A stretch of DNA of 64,000 nucleotides, from assembly GCF_011397635.1 (NCBI RefSeq), contig NC_064752.1, positions 699,501 to 763,500 of the forward strand. Direction: 5' to 3'. This document shows positions 9,422 through 21,224 of the stretch, in pieces. Every line of letters begins with the position of its first letter. Within the stretch, counting starts at the first letter, position 1. This DNA is from Epinephelus fuscoguttatus (lineage: Eukaryota > Chordata > Actinopteri > Perciformes > Serranidae). Made by a program: the position numbers and the translations under genes. The notes beneath the pieces are model-generated. The model was not told the DNA's origin. It was given only the letters and a program-made list of their open reading frames with translations, and ran no database searches.

Positions 9422-12164
9422 TTTATCACTGATTTTTAAAGACGCCTTCTAAACCCATTGATTTGTGAGGCTTCTTTAAAAATTGCCAAATTTACACCAT
9501 TTGTCTTTTTTGAAAAATAATATTTTACTGCAAGGTTTCTTTCAACATCCTACAGATATTTTTTACTAATCATTTCAAAGTCTGTTGCATATTTTTATGC
9601 CTTTTGTGTAAATTAAAGCTTCAAACAAAGGGACGAGCACCCAAACACAATTACCCGAATAAATAAATAATAAATTGCAAAAATACAAAATTTGTTGTCC
9701 ACTGTCTACTTGTTGTCCTCACTCCAAAGTCTGGTTGAAATCTGGCCCTTGCAGTGACTTACAGCGTCAGACACTGACGAAAAAAGCTGTCCTTTATCAT
9801 CAGCATGATGCGCGGCTGGTCGCTGTTGTAGTTTAACACCACTGGGCAGCATCAGGGGGAAACGCAGCGGGACAAGAACGAAAGTTAAGGCAGCAAAAGT
9901 ACGGTGGGTGGGAGGGTTCTTATATTAACTATAAATACAGGTTTGTGCACACTTTTCCAAAGCCTTTTAAAAAATTATTTCCAAATCTACTAACTTCTTG
10001 TAGTTTGTGGAATATTTCTTGACACGTTGCTCGTCGTCTTTTTATTTTTCGAAAGAAATCAAACCGATTTGCTCAGGACTCAGAGGTTTCAATACATGTG
10101 AAGGGCGTCTGAAGGCAGCACGACAAATTGATATTGTCCATGTTTCAAATTGTTAAAGAGAAAACAAAAGAAAGTCCCACCCCAGCCACCCCTCTTCTCT
10201 GATTAATACAGAACAGTCCCTTAATGAAGGAAAGAAGAACTTTATAAATACACAGTTTGGTTACAGTATGAATTCTTGTAGCCTGCTGTCAGTGGGGTCG
10301 TCTCGTCCTCAGTAGGAATCAAACTACCAACCCTCGAGGTAGATGAAGCCACATAAGTAGATAAGTAGTCACATGTAGGTTTGTGTCGAGTCCTCACAAA
10401 GGAAACACAGATTCAGTTTCCAACCGCAGAGGGCAGCACTGAAGATAAGAAAACGCTCGAGTCAAAACCAAACCATCTCTCAGAGAAAGAGAGGGGAGCT
10501 ATATTTAGCTCGGCTTTCTCTCTGGCTGGCTGTTGAGGAGGGGAAGTGAGGCGACTGCGCTGAATGCTGATTGAGATGCTCTTAAATTCATGAATGAAGC
10601 ATGTGGCTCACATTAACTTGTTAAACTACTCGCCTGTTACATTTTAACCCTTACAACTCTGCCACAGAAACGATCTGCCAGTGCACATAGTGGTGTTTTT
10701 GTTCACTGTGATGTCATTTTTTCAAATGCTGCACAACCTGAGCTAAGAGGTTATGTGAGTCAGTAAACCAGAATAAGTGATGAAAGTATTGATATTATGT
10801 CATATATTTAAAAAAACACAATGTTTTTTTTTTCATCAAATTTGAAAAATAAACATACAGAACATATTGATCCAAAAGATTTCTAAATGTAAAAATATGA
10901 TTAAAGTATATCTTAACACACCATAAGTTATTTGAAATAAGTACAATTTTAGTTTTTGAGATATGCTCATTTTTTATGCGCATACTGCAAAGGCATTTTG
11001 ATAGGTTCATCTGCACTAGAAATGTTTCCCCAGAGCCTACACTGGTATTTTTTGGTATTTCATATTTCTAAAATCTGTCCAACCTAAAAGCTAAACGGTT
11101 GTGTGTGTCAATAAACCATAATAATTGATAAAGTATTCAAATTGTGCCATAAACTTGACACTTCTGTCGACCTGCTTCTCTGCTCCTCAGGTTTTTAATG
11201 AAAGCCGTATGGCTTTTGATGTTTGAAGTCAAGTTTGTGCGTCTTAACAGATAAAATAAGACGTCTTAACACGTCAAATGTGCGTCAAGATGTGCATTAA
11301 GACGAGTTCCTAATTGGTAAGGAATAAATATTAGCACACCGTAATGATAGTAAAACGCAGGTTCTGATTCAGTGCCAGAAACTGTGCCTATAATTCATGC
11401 AAGGTATAATAGGGGACACGAATAAGATGGATACAAAGCTCAATTTTCCTGAGTTAAACACCATGTTTGTGTTTAAGAATAATTTTCTATATCATTTATA
11501 CTGGATGCAAACACCACAGGCTGTGGTTTGTTCAGCCACAGTGGCCAAAGTTTATTTGGAAGAAAAAAGAACAAAAGAAATGCTCAGATTTCTCTAAAAT
11601 GCTCCTGCAGCTTGATCCTAAATGTTTTTAGTTATAATATTTAGATAGATCCAAACGTTCTGTCTTTGTCTTCCATGTTTGACTCGCTGCCCGCACTTTG
11701 CTGTGGTTAAATTTTTATGTCCGTCCAGCAGAAGCTCCCTCTCTGATGTTATATTTAGGTCTGGACTAAAGGTTAGGCCCATAATCAACTTTTATGTGAA
11801 AATTATCACAAGTTATTGCTTCGCAGTTCAGCCAGAAACCCAAAGCCGTTTGTGAGGCAGTTAATCTGTGGTTTTTAAAGGCATGCTGCCTGTTTTACTG
11901 CCGCCCATTACTTCTACTAGTGTATTGACACACTGGTTACAATCTCCATTTGTCACTGTGCTGTGAATAAAATCAGTTTTGGGAGTGTAAAAATATTCAG
12001 CAGCATTTTGTTCCTGTTTGTTACGGAATCTGTGACAGAGGTGTCTCAGCAGCCCACCAGTCTGTGGCTCGTTAGGGTATGAGTACAGCTGGGAAGTCCT
12101 AGAGGGACACCTGGAAACAGCCGTCAATAGTCGCGTTTCAGATAAATTGTCAAGCGAATTTTGA
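9422..12164. other. Long noncoding stretch, presumed intron
   Basis: No exon or protein similarity was recognised. The blocks near 7860 and 10050 share a TTCRAAAGAAATCAARCC motif followed by TTTGCTCAGG, suggesting an old dispersed repeat. Confidence 0.4.
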
Positions 12165-12333
12165 AGGTCCAGTGTGTAAGATTTAGGGTGATTTAGTGGC
12201 ATCTAGTGGTGAAGATTGCAGATTAAAACTAGCTGAAACTTCTCCTGGTTAGAATTCCTTCAGTGTACCAGGAGCTGAATTATCCGCGGAGGTCTCTTCC
12301 TCTCCAAAACAGACAGACCAGCTGATTTAAAGA
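12165..12333. repeat. Teleost interspersed repeat fragment (GGTCCAGTGTGTAAGATTTA family)
   Basis: The GGTCCAGTGTGTAAGATTTA start, TTTAGTGGCATCTAGTGGTG and CTGAAACTTCTCC blocks match a repeat I recall as very common in percomorph genomes. It is truncated on the right by element H copy 2. Confidence 0.6.
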
Positions 12334-12700
12334 GGATTTATACCTGTGCGGCAGACCCTACTCTGTAGCCCACGCCATTGTGAGCATTTATACTTGTGCG
12401 GTGGTGTGCCTGTGTCGCTCTGCAGTTACACCTCCAAAACACTAGTTGGCGGCAGAGGTTTCAGTGAAGTGCTGTCAAGTTTTGTTGATTCAAAACACAC
12501 TTCAAACACACATTAAACACACATTAAACATGGCTTAATAGAGATAATTTCAAACACAAGGACACAAATCAGCTTCACTATAACTCGCAGCATTCACAGA
12601 CAAACACTTGTCTTTATCTGGACACACAAATACAACATGCTAATATTTTTAGCACAAGCCTATGGCATTTTACATTGTATAAGTTAGCGGTATCAATTAG
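12334..12700 (+). mobile_element. Element H, copy 2 (left half)
   Basis: It starts with GGATTTATACCTGTGCGG, then the CTCTGCAGTTACACCTCC block, the ACACACATTAAAC repeats and CATGGCTTAATAGAGA, ending just after the CATTGTATAAGTTAG block. The right half is missing. Confidence 0.65.
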
Positions 12701-13322
12701 CGGTCAAATGAGTTGTTATATATCACCAAAAAATCCAATATTGTGCATCCCTAAAAATTCTCAGTTGGAATATGGAAACTTAACCAATAGATTGATTATT
12801 AATTAAGTCATGTGTTGCGGCTGTAACGAACAGAGCTGCTGCCAGGCTGTTTCTGTTTGTCCTCGTCTTGTGTAATTTCCCAGCATGCATTACAGATCGT
12901 GTAAAGTGTAAAACAGAGTATGATGATCCCATCAGCTAAACTCATTGAGTTGAGTTTGATTGGATTGACATCGCGGACGGATCGTTCTGGAGGGGATTAG
13001 AGATGTCCGAGCCGATAACCTATTATCTCTCTCCTCCTCTTTCTCTCCATCTGCGTCTCTCTTACTTTGTATCTTCGTCCAGTCTCACTCTCTGTCCTCT
13101 ACACACACTTACCAAAATCAGAGTATCTCTCAGATCTAAATGCATTCGTTGTCTTTTTGAAGACAGTAGTCGTGCTGAATGTCTGCCCTCTGATTCCCCT
13201 CTCATTTGACTTTTCATCCAGTGAAGCTTTGATTGTTTTAATGGTGTTAAGTGTTTTTTTTTTCCCAAAATGTCAAAATTCAGCTGTAAGTTTTCCTTTT
13301 GTTACCGAAGTTCCACCGTCAC
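12701..13322. other. Noncoding, presumed intron
   Basis: Pyrimidine-rich stretch near 13020-13110 and overlapping short open frames on both strands; none shows a domain, so I see no gene here. Confidence 0.4.
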
Positions 13323-14722
13323 TTAAAGTTAGGGTAGGCAGTTTCATTTTGGTGCCATTGGGCAAAAATCCCATAATAAGCTTTGAGCACATTGTAATTC
13401 AAGAGGCCTGAGAGAAAACTCGACTTGTGCACCTCCTCTTGGCTCCGTTTTCAGACTTTAGAAAATTTAGCCCGTGACAGGAGACTTTGGCCGATCACAG
13501 GTCATTTCAGAGAGAGGGCGTTCCTATTGGCTGTTCTACAGATGAGTGTGCACGTCCCTTCAGATGGTGAAAGCCTCATTCAACGGCGGAGAATTCTGCA
13601 GAGAAAGTTGACATCTCAGCATTTGCAGTAACTGCCTACACTGCACAGCAACCCAAAAAAGGAAGATGGACTGATCAAATAGAGTCTGACAATAGATGTA
13701 ATAAAACATGTTTAAATATTGGCATTCAAGATATGGAAGTAAAAGGGCACTAATAGTTTAGCCAAACGCGTATGTAGCTAACGTTAGCTAGAGCCTCAAA
13801 TCACAGTGTGTCCTCTGCCTCATAACCTGCCAATATAGACCACCTCGCCAGGAGGAGAGCGGGCAGCAGCTCAGGAGATGAGCCCCCACACAGTGGCCGC
13901 AGCAGCCAGAATCCAGATAGCATCAAACTCCAGCTCCAGGAAACCAGACAGATGGATTTTGAAACTTTCTGTTGCTGCTGTTACACCAATTACACCTGCT
14001 ACTGGCAACCAGCCCGCTGTGACACCTGGCGCAGGGTTTGTGCTGTCTGATTTCGAGCTGCTACAGTCACCAAGCAAAGGTCCTGGAGTTGTTGCCCACT
14101 CTCCTCCTAGTGAAGCAGTTCACAGCGATGGATAGCAAGGGACCTGGTGGTGGCTAGCTAGTTCTTGTCACAGTTGAGGTCTGATAAACAAAGAGATAAG
14201 ATTAAATAAATAAATGTATGAGAAACCCTGGGTTACTGTATGAAGCGCATGCAGACCCCCAGTGAGCAGCTGCAGCAACCAGAAACAAAACAGTGCTTCC
14301 CTCTGGATCAGTAAACTTTGAGTCAACTTTCTGTTGCTGCTGTTGCAAAGGTTAGACCAAGCGCTGCCGCTGGCTACCAACCCAAAGTGAGATGCTGATG
14401 CTGGACAATTTTGAGCCACTGCAGCCATCAACTGAAGATCCATCTCTGGAGCGGCTGCTGGCTCTTCTCTCTTCTTGTTTAATTTGTGGTCTGACAAACA
14501 GAAAGCAAGAGTGGGGGAAAGTCAGGGTGAACAAATGCACTGCCAGTAACTCAACAGTGACATAAGATTAAATAAATCAGTGTATGGCAAACACTGGGTT
14601 ACTGTATGAAACACATGCATACACCTGTAGTCGTGCGGTGGGAGGGGCTTAGGACAGACAGGAAAGAGCTGCAGTAGGAGGGAGTATTTATATTTGTATA
14701 ACCCTGCCTACCCCAGCTTTAA
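13323..14722. mobile_element. Nonautonomous DNA transposon with TTAA ends
   Basis: The left end TTAAAGTTAGGGTAGGCAG and inverse right end TTAAAGCTGGGGTAGGCAG match at 17 of 19 bases. The outer TTAA could be a piggyBac-like target site, but it is palindromic, so this cannot be proved. Inside, a block of about 370 bp is duplicated in tandem: AAGATTAAATAAAT...CTGGGTTACTGTATGA occurs near 14190-14245 and again near 14565-14610. No transposase is visible. Confidence 0.65.
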
Positions 14723-14877
14723 CTATGACTTACTGTTACAATAATAACAGAATCAATTCACATACAGTCAACCAAATAGAAAATGCAACAGAGAGCTTCA
14801 GAACAAAGACAACTAACTGTGTATAACTCTACCTGTGTGTTGTTGCTCAGGTGTGACTTGCTGTGTTGGTGACTGTG

Positions 14878-15453
14878 ATGATGGGAGGAGAGCAGAGCCA
14901 TGAGACGAAGGCTGAGGAGAAAGAAAAAGAGGCGGATAAACATCAACAATCTGCCCCTACTGACAGCTCAGGATCTGCTGCTGCAGAAGGTATACACTAA
15001 AGTAGCTCAGTTGTAACTGAGTACATTTACTCAAGTACTTAATAATTTACATTTTATTACTTCATATTTCTACTCCACTACATTCCAGGGGGAAATATTG
15101 GACTTACTGCATGACATTATCTCACAACTTTCCAGATTAGGCTTTTACATCAGATCGCCTTCACAGTATTTCTTCAAATTTGGCACAAACGTCCACCATC
15201 CACCCCATTGTTGTCTAATTCCCTCAGAAAGTGGCTTCGCAAGGATAAATTTCAGTTTAGAGAAGTCATCTTCAACTCTTTCTGATCCTAGAAATAAACA
15301 TCACAAAACACAACTGTCACTGCACACATTGTTAAACAGATCATTATGCATTTTACTCCCACAGACACCCCAGGAGAGCTGCCCCAGTGCAAGATGGGAA
15401 ACAAGAAGGTGGACAACATGTGTTTCATGATCTCGTGCACCAACTGGTACTAA
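14878..15453 (+). CDS. mmp24os: Two-exon micropeptide, likely MMP24OS orthologue (66 aa)
   Basis: Exon A: acceptor GTTGCTCAG at 14850, an in-frame TGA at 14854-14856, ATG at 14878 (a second ATG follows at once), coding to 14989, then donor GAAG|GTATAC. Exon B: acceptor TACTCCCACAG at 15364, coding 15365-15453 to TAA. The phase fits (1+2 nt join to one Asp codon), giving 66 residues: a charged, low-complexity first half (rich in E, K, Q, S, A) and a compact C-terminus KKVDNMCFMISCTNWY. From memory, mammalian MMP24OS also has a variable low-complexity N-terminus and ends FLIACTSWY, and it neighbours EIF6 in human; eif6 lies 11.7 kb to the left here, head-to-head. No signal peptide or classic membrane segment is seen. 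Its function is unknown to me. A noncoding first exon probably lies at 6.0-7.1 kb. Confidence 0.75.
15000..15110. repeat. Dispersed repeat fragment (TACTCCACTACATT family)
   Basis: GAGTACATTTACTCAAGTAC and TTTCTACTCCACTACATTCC are hallmarks of a repeat abundant in fish. A related piece lies at about 59970-60040. It sits in the 375-bp intron of the micropeptide gene. Confidence 0.55.
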
Positions 15454-15964
15454 ACTGAACCAGCAGGTTAATGAAACAGAAGACGCTGCCTTCATGGATT
15501 CACCGAAAATCCAAAACGAAGCCGTCGCTGAAGTCCCACGTGCTCCCTGCATCGTTCCACCAATCGTAAAAATGACAAATTGCCATTTTACAGCTTAAAC
15601 AAATGAGATATAACATGATCATCAGTGAGCTTTAGAGGCGCTGTTAGGTAAATATTGTCACCATAGGTCGGAGCCAGGCTAGCTGTTTCCCCTGCAGTCT
15701 TTATGCTAAGCTAAGCTAACCAGTGGGGGCTTCATTTTAACATACAGATGAGAGTGGTATTGATCTTATCTAACTCTTGGCAATAAAGTGCAAAGGCTGT
15801 ATTTCCACTTTATTTATAAGGGAAGACACCTGTAGCATATCGCTTACTCTTACGCTGGCACAGGTGAGAAAAATAATTTGATATCAGATATATCATGGGA
15901 ATAAGGTGATTGTTGTGAGTGTCAGTCCTTTCCTTTCCGCTTCTTCAATGTATAAACTAACCAG
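15454..15964 (+). other. Probable 3'UTR and downstream DNA of the micropeptide gene
   Basis: An AATAAA signal lies at 15782-15787. A GGAGCCAGGCTAGCTGTTTC...GCTAAGCTAAGCTAA block near 15670-15720 is a dispersed fish repeat. No further gene is seen. Confidence 0.4.
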
Positions 15965-16310
15965 GTAAACACATTCATTCATTTTCCGTAACCACTTATC
16001 CTGTTGGGGGTCGCGCGAGTGCTGGAGCCTATCCCAGCTGACACTGGGTGAGAGGCAGGGTTCACCCTGGACAGGTCACCAGACTATCACAGGGCTGACA
16101 CATAGAGACAGACAACCATTCACACTCATATTCACACCTACGGACAATTTAGAGTCACCAATTAACCTGCATGTCTTTGGACTGTGGGAGGAAGCTGGAG
16201 CACCTGGAGGAAACCCACGCTGACACAGGGAGAACATGCAAACTCCACACAGAAGGGCTCCCACGCCCTGGGTTCGGACCAGGGTGTTGGAGGTTAAAGT
16301 CACGATCCCA
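15965..16310 (-). mobile_element. LINE 3' tail or derived repeat
   Basis: A conserved chain (TTTCCGTAACCACTTATCC, GGAGCCTATCCCAGCTGAC, CCATTCACACTCATATTCAC, TGTCTTTGGACTGTGGGAGG, GAACATGCAAACTCCACAC) matches a repeat found in nearly all teleosts, known as the 3' part of a LINE of the RTE/L2 type. The ATTCATTCATT run at the left end reads as the simple 3' tail of a minus-strand element. No reverse transcriptase is kept. Confidence 0.65.
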
Positions 16311-16417
16311 CACTGGCTGTCTTTAAAATCTAATTCAGTCATAAACGGAAGAGGCAGAAGAAGGGACGGAGAGAAGATGATTCATGGACTGTATGTAAGA
16401 TGGCATTCAAGGAAACC

Positions 16418-17216
16418 CACTTACTCTAAAACTTCAATTTAATGCCCACTCCCTTTTAGTAGTCTGGTGTGGCTACACGTTTTGACAAATAAAGGCCTCT
16501 CTTAATTCGAGGCCTGGTCTGGTCGCCAAGCGGCTCATTTTCATAGAAGTTCTTTGGATGTATAAAACAGGTTGTTGGCTACCCCCTGGAGCTGACATTA
16601 GATTGCTGTATAGATCCTGCATACAAATATAAATGTTTGAACTTCTGTCAATATGGACATGCTACACATCATTAGCTTGGTTAGATTCTCCACAATTCAA
16701 TAGTTCAGTTTATTTTATTGAAACTATGAGCACCAAAGAACAATTCAAGAGAGAGAGAGAACAAGAGAGACGAAAAATGGTGGTGACTCCCTACGTTACC
16801 TCTGAACTGGGCATAAAGTCAAATTGTGTGCCCATTCGTCAGTTACCTGTTAACTTATTCATATTCCTCTGGTCAGTACGAGTCTTCAGATCAAAATAAT
16901 CAAAAGGGTTTTTCATAAAAATGAATCCAAGTTGTAAGTATTTGAATAGCTTTAAGTAGCGGGTGCTGAAATCCTCGGGTGCCATAAAACTCTCTCTGAT
17001 GCCCCATCTGTTGGATCTAGATCAGTGATTCATAATTAATATGTTATCCGAAGCCTAATTTTTAAACAAGTAATATTCATACTGGTTAAAATCCCTGATC
17101 TTTGCTGAGCAACAGTTTTGTTTGAAAGGAATTAAAGGCCTGTCCCAAATATAGGCCTCTTGAGTTCTGTTATATCAGCGAATAATAGCCCGGGCTATTA
17201 ATTGAAGTTTTACTCT
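16418..17216. mobile_element. MITE with inverted ends CTCTAAAACTTCAATT
   Basis: The left end ACTCTAAAACTTCAATTTAA and inverse right end AGAGTAAAACTTCAATTAAT match closely, and AGGCCT-containing motifs (AGGCCTCTCTTAATTC / AATATAGGCCTCTTG) repeat just inside. It has no coding capacity; overlapping short frames have no domain. Confidence 0.55.
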
Positions 17217-18294
17217 AAGTGTATTTTTTTGTGGTGCCAATAAAGACTGACTGTTCTACTGATCACAGCCGAGCCGTGTATGAATATGTTTCTCGTCATG
17301 CTTTAGCAGGTTGAAGGTCGGAGAAGTAGACTAATATTTGACTGAATTATTGAGTTTTGAATTTGATGAAAATTCTTTTAACTGGCTGAAATAAAGATGT
17401 TTGATTTTTTGTGTCTCATTACTTTTCAAGATTTAAAATTAATTGTCACTATTATATTGTTCTCCTCTTAAATGTTTAAGGAATACCTCACCCACAGAAT
17501 GACCATTTGTGTATCAGTTATGTTGTGTTACCTTGAATTTGAAAACTTTGTCTTTCTTGCACTCCTCCATGGAAAACTACAAACATATTGATTTACTGAT
17601 CAAGTGGGGACCATGTTTAACAACAGCACAAAAAACAGTCCCTTACAGAAACTGTTGCAAAAAATAAGCAGCTTATAAACATCAGAGTGAAAAACGAGAT
17701 GTGAAAAAAAAGGTAAATAAGGTCTGTGGTGAACACGAGCTAAAGAGACTTTCACATTTTGTTCTGTGACATAAAATTCATCAGTCAATACCCCAATGTG
17801 AATTTTGAAGTTTCTATGTGTCATAAGTGGGATTTAGACTTCTGCGTCATATCAATGCCGTACCTTCTGCCATCGCCTGATGTGCATCTCTGCAGACCTC
17901 CTGTTTATGTTTGTAAGGTGAAACCATTTACCTCAGTGAAAACGCTTTGGCTAGCAGCTCCAGAGAGTCTAACAACAACAGCGCCCCGCCCGCCGTCCAC
18001 CTGGAGTGGGGATGCGCCGAAGCTCCAAACTGGGCTAGCAGCTCCAGGGAGTCTAACAACAACGTGAAGTGAAGCTACGGCTTTGACCGCTTCTGTCTCT
18101 CCGCCATTACGTCTTCTTTGTTGTTGAACGGGCTGCTGACTGACGAGCATAGATTCGGCGTAATGAAAAGAATCGATAAGGGAATCGTTAAGCATAAAGG
18201 CTAATGATGTCGATGAATTGGACCAGTTGGAACCGGTTCTTAACAGGAACCGGTTCTCGATTCCCATCCCTACACAAGGGACAGGTTGGTGGAC
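17217..18294. other. Noncoding DNA with decayed repeats
   Basis: A GCTAGCAGCTCCAGAGAGTC block at about 17950 is repeated at about 18033, 83 bp away. The stretch TTCTCGATTCCCATCCCTAC near 18254 looks like a hAT-type terminus. AATAAA signals lie near 17240 and 17391. No gene is seen. Confidence 0.4.
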
Positions 18295-18296
18295 AT

Positions 18297-18592
18297 TTGG
18301 GAACTGCCCATTGGTTCGACATCCCATTGTTCCGACCATATTAAGTCCGCTCTGAAATCATCATGATGCCCTGTGGTTAAGGTCTGGTTAGGTTTAGGCA
18401 CAAAAACCACTTGGTTAGGGTCAGGAAAAGATCATGGTGTGGGTTAAAATGAAAAAGAAAGTGACAAACACATAAGCCGTGAGCCTACTCCGCCTCAAGC
18501 CGGTCGCGGCGAACCATACACCCGCCGCGAGCCGTTCAGCACCGCGGACAGTCGGACTAATGGGATGTCGAACCAATGGGCTGTCGAACCAA
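18297..18592. mobile_element. MITE with about 34-bp inverted ends
   Basis: The left arm starts GCCCATTGGTTCGACATCCC (about 18307) and its inverse lies at about 18553-18587; the arms differ at very few positions. The core TTAGGTTTAGGCACAAAAAC followed by CACTTGGTTAGGGTCAGG is a dispersed fish repeat. Confidence 0.65.
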
Positions 18593-18609
18593 TGACATGA
18601 ACCCAGACA

Positions 18610-20506
18610 TTTTGGGGTGGAGCGCACCGTAGCTCAGTTGCAGACCCGATACTTCTGGTACCGGATGAGAGAGGATGTCACCCTCTGATGCGGTACCTGC
18701 ACCAGTTGCGCATCCAAGGCCAGGCCACTCAAGACACCTCAAGCCCCCATGGGTACGGTTCAAGTGGGAGCCCCAATGGAACGTGTTGCCTTGAACATCA
18801 TGGGCCGCTGAACGAGATAGAGCGCAATAACAGATATGTGCTTGTGATACAGGACTATTTCACCGAATGGGTGGAAGCCTTCCATCTCCTGGATGACAAG
18901 GCTGTAACTGTGGTGGCAGTGCTAGCCTCAGAATGGGTGTGTCATTATGGAGTGCCACAGATGGTGCACAGTGACCAAGGCAGAAAGTTAGAGTCTGAAG
19001 TGTTCCAGAAAATGTGCACATTGTTTGGTATAGATAAAACACGTACCACACCCTTCCGGCCTCAGTCTGATGGCCAAGTTGAGCATTTCAATGCCACCTT
19101 GCAAAAGATCCTGGCTACAACAGCTGGGTGTTGCCACTGAGACCAGGACTGGGACCTCATGATCCCCTACGCTGTTATGGCCTACAGAGCGACAAAGCAC
19201 AGTGCAACTGGTTTCACTCCCAACTTCATGATGACCGGCAGGGAAGTGAGTGAGCCAGTCAACCTGGTAGCTGGCCTGCCACCTGATCCTGATGCAGCCC
19301 CTTCAGCCCCTGAGTATGTCCAGCACCTGGAGCTGGCACATCAAATCACCAGAGAAGCTCTTGGTGAGTGTTGGACTAAGAGTCTCATCCTACTCTCTAA
19401 TGTGCTATGTGTGAGCTCAGTCCTGCGTGTTCTTTAATGAAGCAATAGGAGAAGATATTCGGTCTCAGTTAATGTAGTTTATTAAGCAGTAAAGGAATAA
19501 AATTACAGAGCTCTGGGTCTCAACTTCACGTCCCCAACGAACAACAAAGGTGTGTCAGTTCACAAAGTCTGACCTCCTGTCCTTCCCCTGACCCAGTATA
19601 TTTGAGCGTAACAGAGTGTCATTGTGCTCACTGGCAGTTCCACTTCCTCCTTCGCCACACCACGCCCCTGCCTCGTGTTAATCTGACTCCTTCCCGCTGG
19701 CGGTGGGGGCGTGGTTCCTGTTTTGAAAGACAAGAGAACAACACAACTCCCTACACGTGCTGTACCTTACTATCTGTACATCACTTTCTATTCTTTTTAC
19801 CATATATGAAACTAATTATCTAAGCATTGCGATATGTGCTCCTCAGACTTCATGTCTCTTCCTCTCCTGTACTTCTCCACTTCTGCAAAGCAAACACATT
19901 CAGATCAGCTGAAATCATCTCAGTATTCTCATTGTTCACATATCTAAAACTTATATAGTGAAACACAACTGATAGTAAAACACATAAAATCATTCTATTC
20001 CCAACATGAGTCTGTGAAACGTGCAAACTGCTGTCACACAGTACCAGGTTGGTGATGCTGTGTGGTACCTCATCAAATGTACACGCAAAACCAAGAACAG
20101 AGTCATAATGTTCCTCCCATCTTATGAAGGGCCATTCTTCATCCTGGGACAGTTGGACAATCTGGTGTATCGCATCCAAAAAGGCCCTAAGACCAAAGTT
20201 AAAGTGGTTCATCATGACCAGCTGAAGCCCTATCACTGCCATGATCCCCCTGGACAACACCTGGGCTATGCAGCAGGCTCAGAGCTGGACACCAATGGAG
20301 GGGTCACCAATTCTGCGGACTCTGACCTGGGTCTCTCCCAGCTGTTCTCCAGCACCGACATGGAGGGAGCATCCAGCTTCACCTCGCCAGATCCAGTAGC
20401 GGACGTTCCTGCAGCTACAGCTTCACACGCCTCCGCTTCTCCTCATCTGGACTCTTCTGCTCCTGGGGACCTTCAGGATATTGGGGGTGGTGAGGCAGAG
20501 AAATAG
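18610..20506 (+). pseudogene. Ty3/gypsy retrotransposon integrase relic, split by a solo LTR
   Basis: Pieces of a gypsy-type pol C-terminus follow in order. The zinc-binding part (about 18640-18800) is frameshifted. The catalytic core (18810-19137) shows the first Asp in LVIQDYFTEW, the second in VHSDQG and the Glu in SDGQVEHFN (D,D-x35-E type). The core ends at TGA 19138 and continues at 19159-19368. A chromodomain-less C-terminal domain with the GPF motif (YEGPFFILGQ) and a DQLKPYH block follows at 20021-20290, then a low-complexity tail to 20506. The solo LTR at 19369-20006 divides it, and the two sides are also out of frame by one base. The relic is dead and lacks gag, protease, reverse transcriptase and paired LTRs. 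Confidence 0.85.
19369..20006. mobile_element. Solo LTR inserted in the gypsy integrase
   Basis: The insert begins TGTTGGAC and ends CCCAACA (TG...CA with inverted TGTTGG/CCAACA), and is flanked by TGAG at 19365-19368 and 20007-20010. Removing it rejoins the integrase reading region. It is 638 bp with an AATAAA at about 19496 and no internal genes, so it is the product of recombination between two LTRs. The family is not identified. Confidence 0.85.
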
Positions 20507-21000
20507 CATCAGGGCCATTGTCCGCAAAGGCCGAGCCGCCACCGGAAACAAATTAGGCGTTATACAATAGAGGCATAAAAAGTGCTGTTTCTAGTATGCT
20601 AATGATCTCCTACCATTGATTTTCCTCAGCCAATACATTTCAACTGCTCTCGTCTGGCAATGGAAACAGACCAAATCAATTCAACCCAGATCGCCTTTTG
20701 CAGATCTTCCTTGTTACAAAGTTTGCACAAACCTGTAACGCAGGACTATTTGTGGTTTGTGAGTCTGAATAAAATGTTCCATGCCCACAGTTTATTATTT
20801 TAAAACCTATTTGACAGATAGTTTTGCTATTTTAAGAATGCCATTGTCAGTGATACACAACATACTGCTTTCTATGTGGATCAACACTTACGATGTCCCC
20901 CACCATTTGGATCACCTATGGCTCAATGGATAGAGCATAGAGCTTCATATGCAATAGTTTACTGAGTCACAGGTTCAAAGCCCAAATATGATGATTTTTT
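20507..21000. other. Noncoding flank
   Basis: A tRNA-like segment (GGCTCAATGGATAGAGCA ... GGTTCAAAGCCC, about 20930-20980) resembles A and B boxes but does not fold as a tRNA; it may be a SINE fragment. Otherwise nothing is seen. Confidence 0.35.
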
Positions 21001-21224
21001 TCACGACTGTAGAAGGTGTCTCTTTACCTGACTCCCCTGACACAAACCAGGAAACACTTTGTTATTTTTCCTCACTGAAGAGAGACACACAGACTGAAGA
21101 ACAGACGACCAGATTCACCATCAAACCAAACCCTCCTCCACCACATTCACCCCACGTTTAAACAATGTTTGAACATAAACATAACTGTTGCAACGTCCTG
21201 CTGAACACCATCAGTCTACATCAG

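Noticed and set aside
13003-13411. Overlapping frames on both strands
   Set aside because: Pyrimidine-rich low-complexity DNA running into a transposon end; no domain.
15098-15430. Open frame of 110 codons across the micropeptide intron and exon B
   Set aside because: It is out of frame with the spliced reading that fits both exons, and crosses a good acceptor.
20930-20985. tRNA gene
   Set aside because: A- and B-box-like words are present, but no cloverleaf with matched acceptor and anticodon stems can be drawn; a SINE fragment is likelier.
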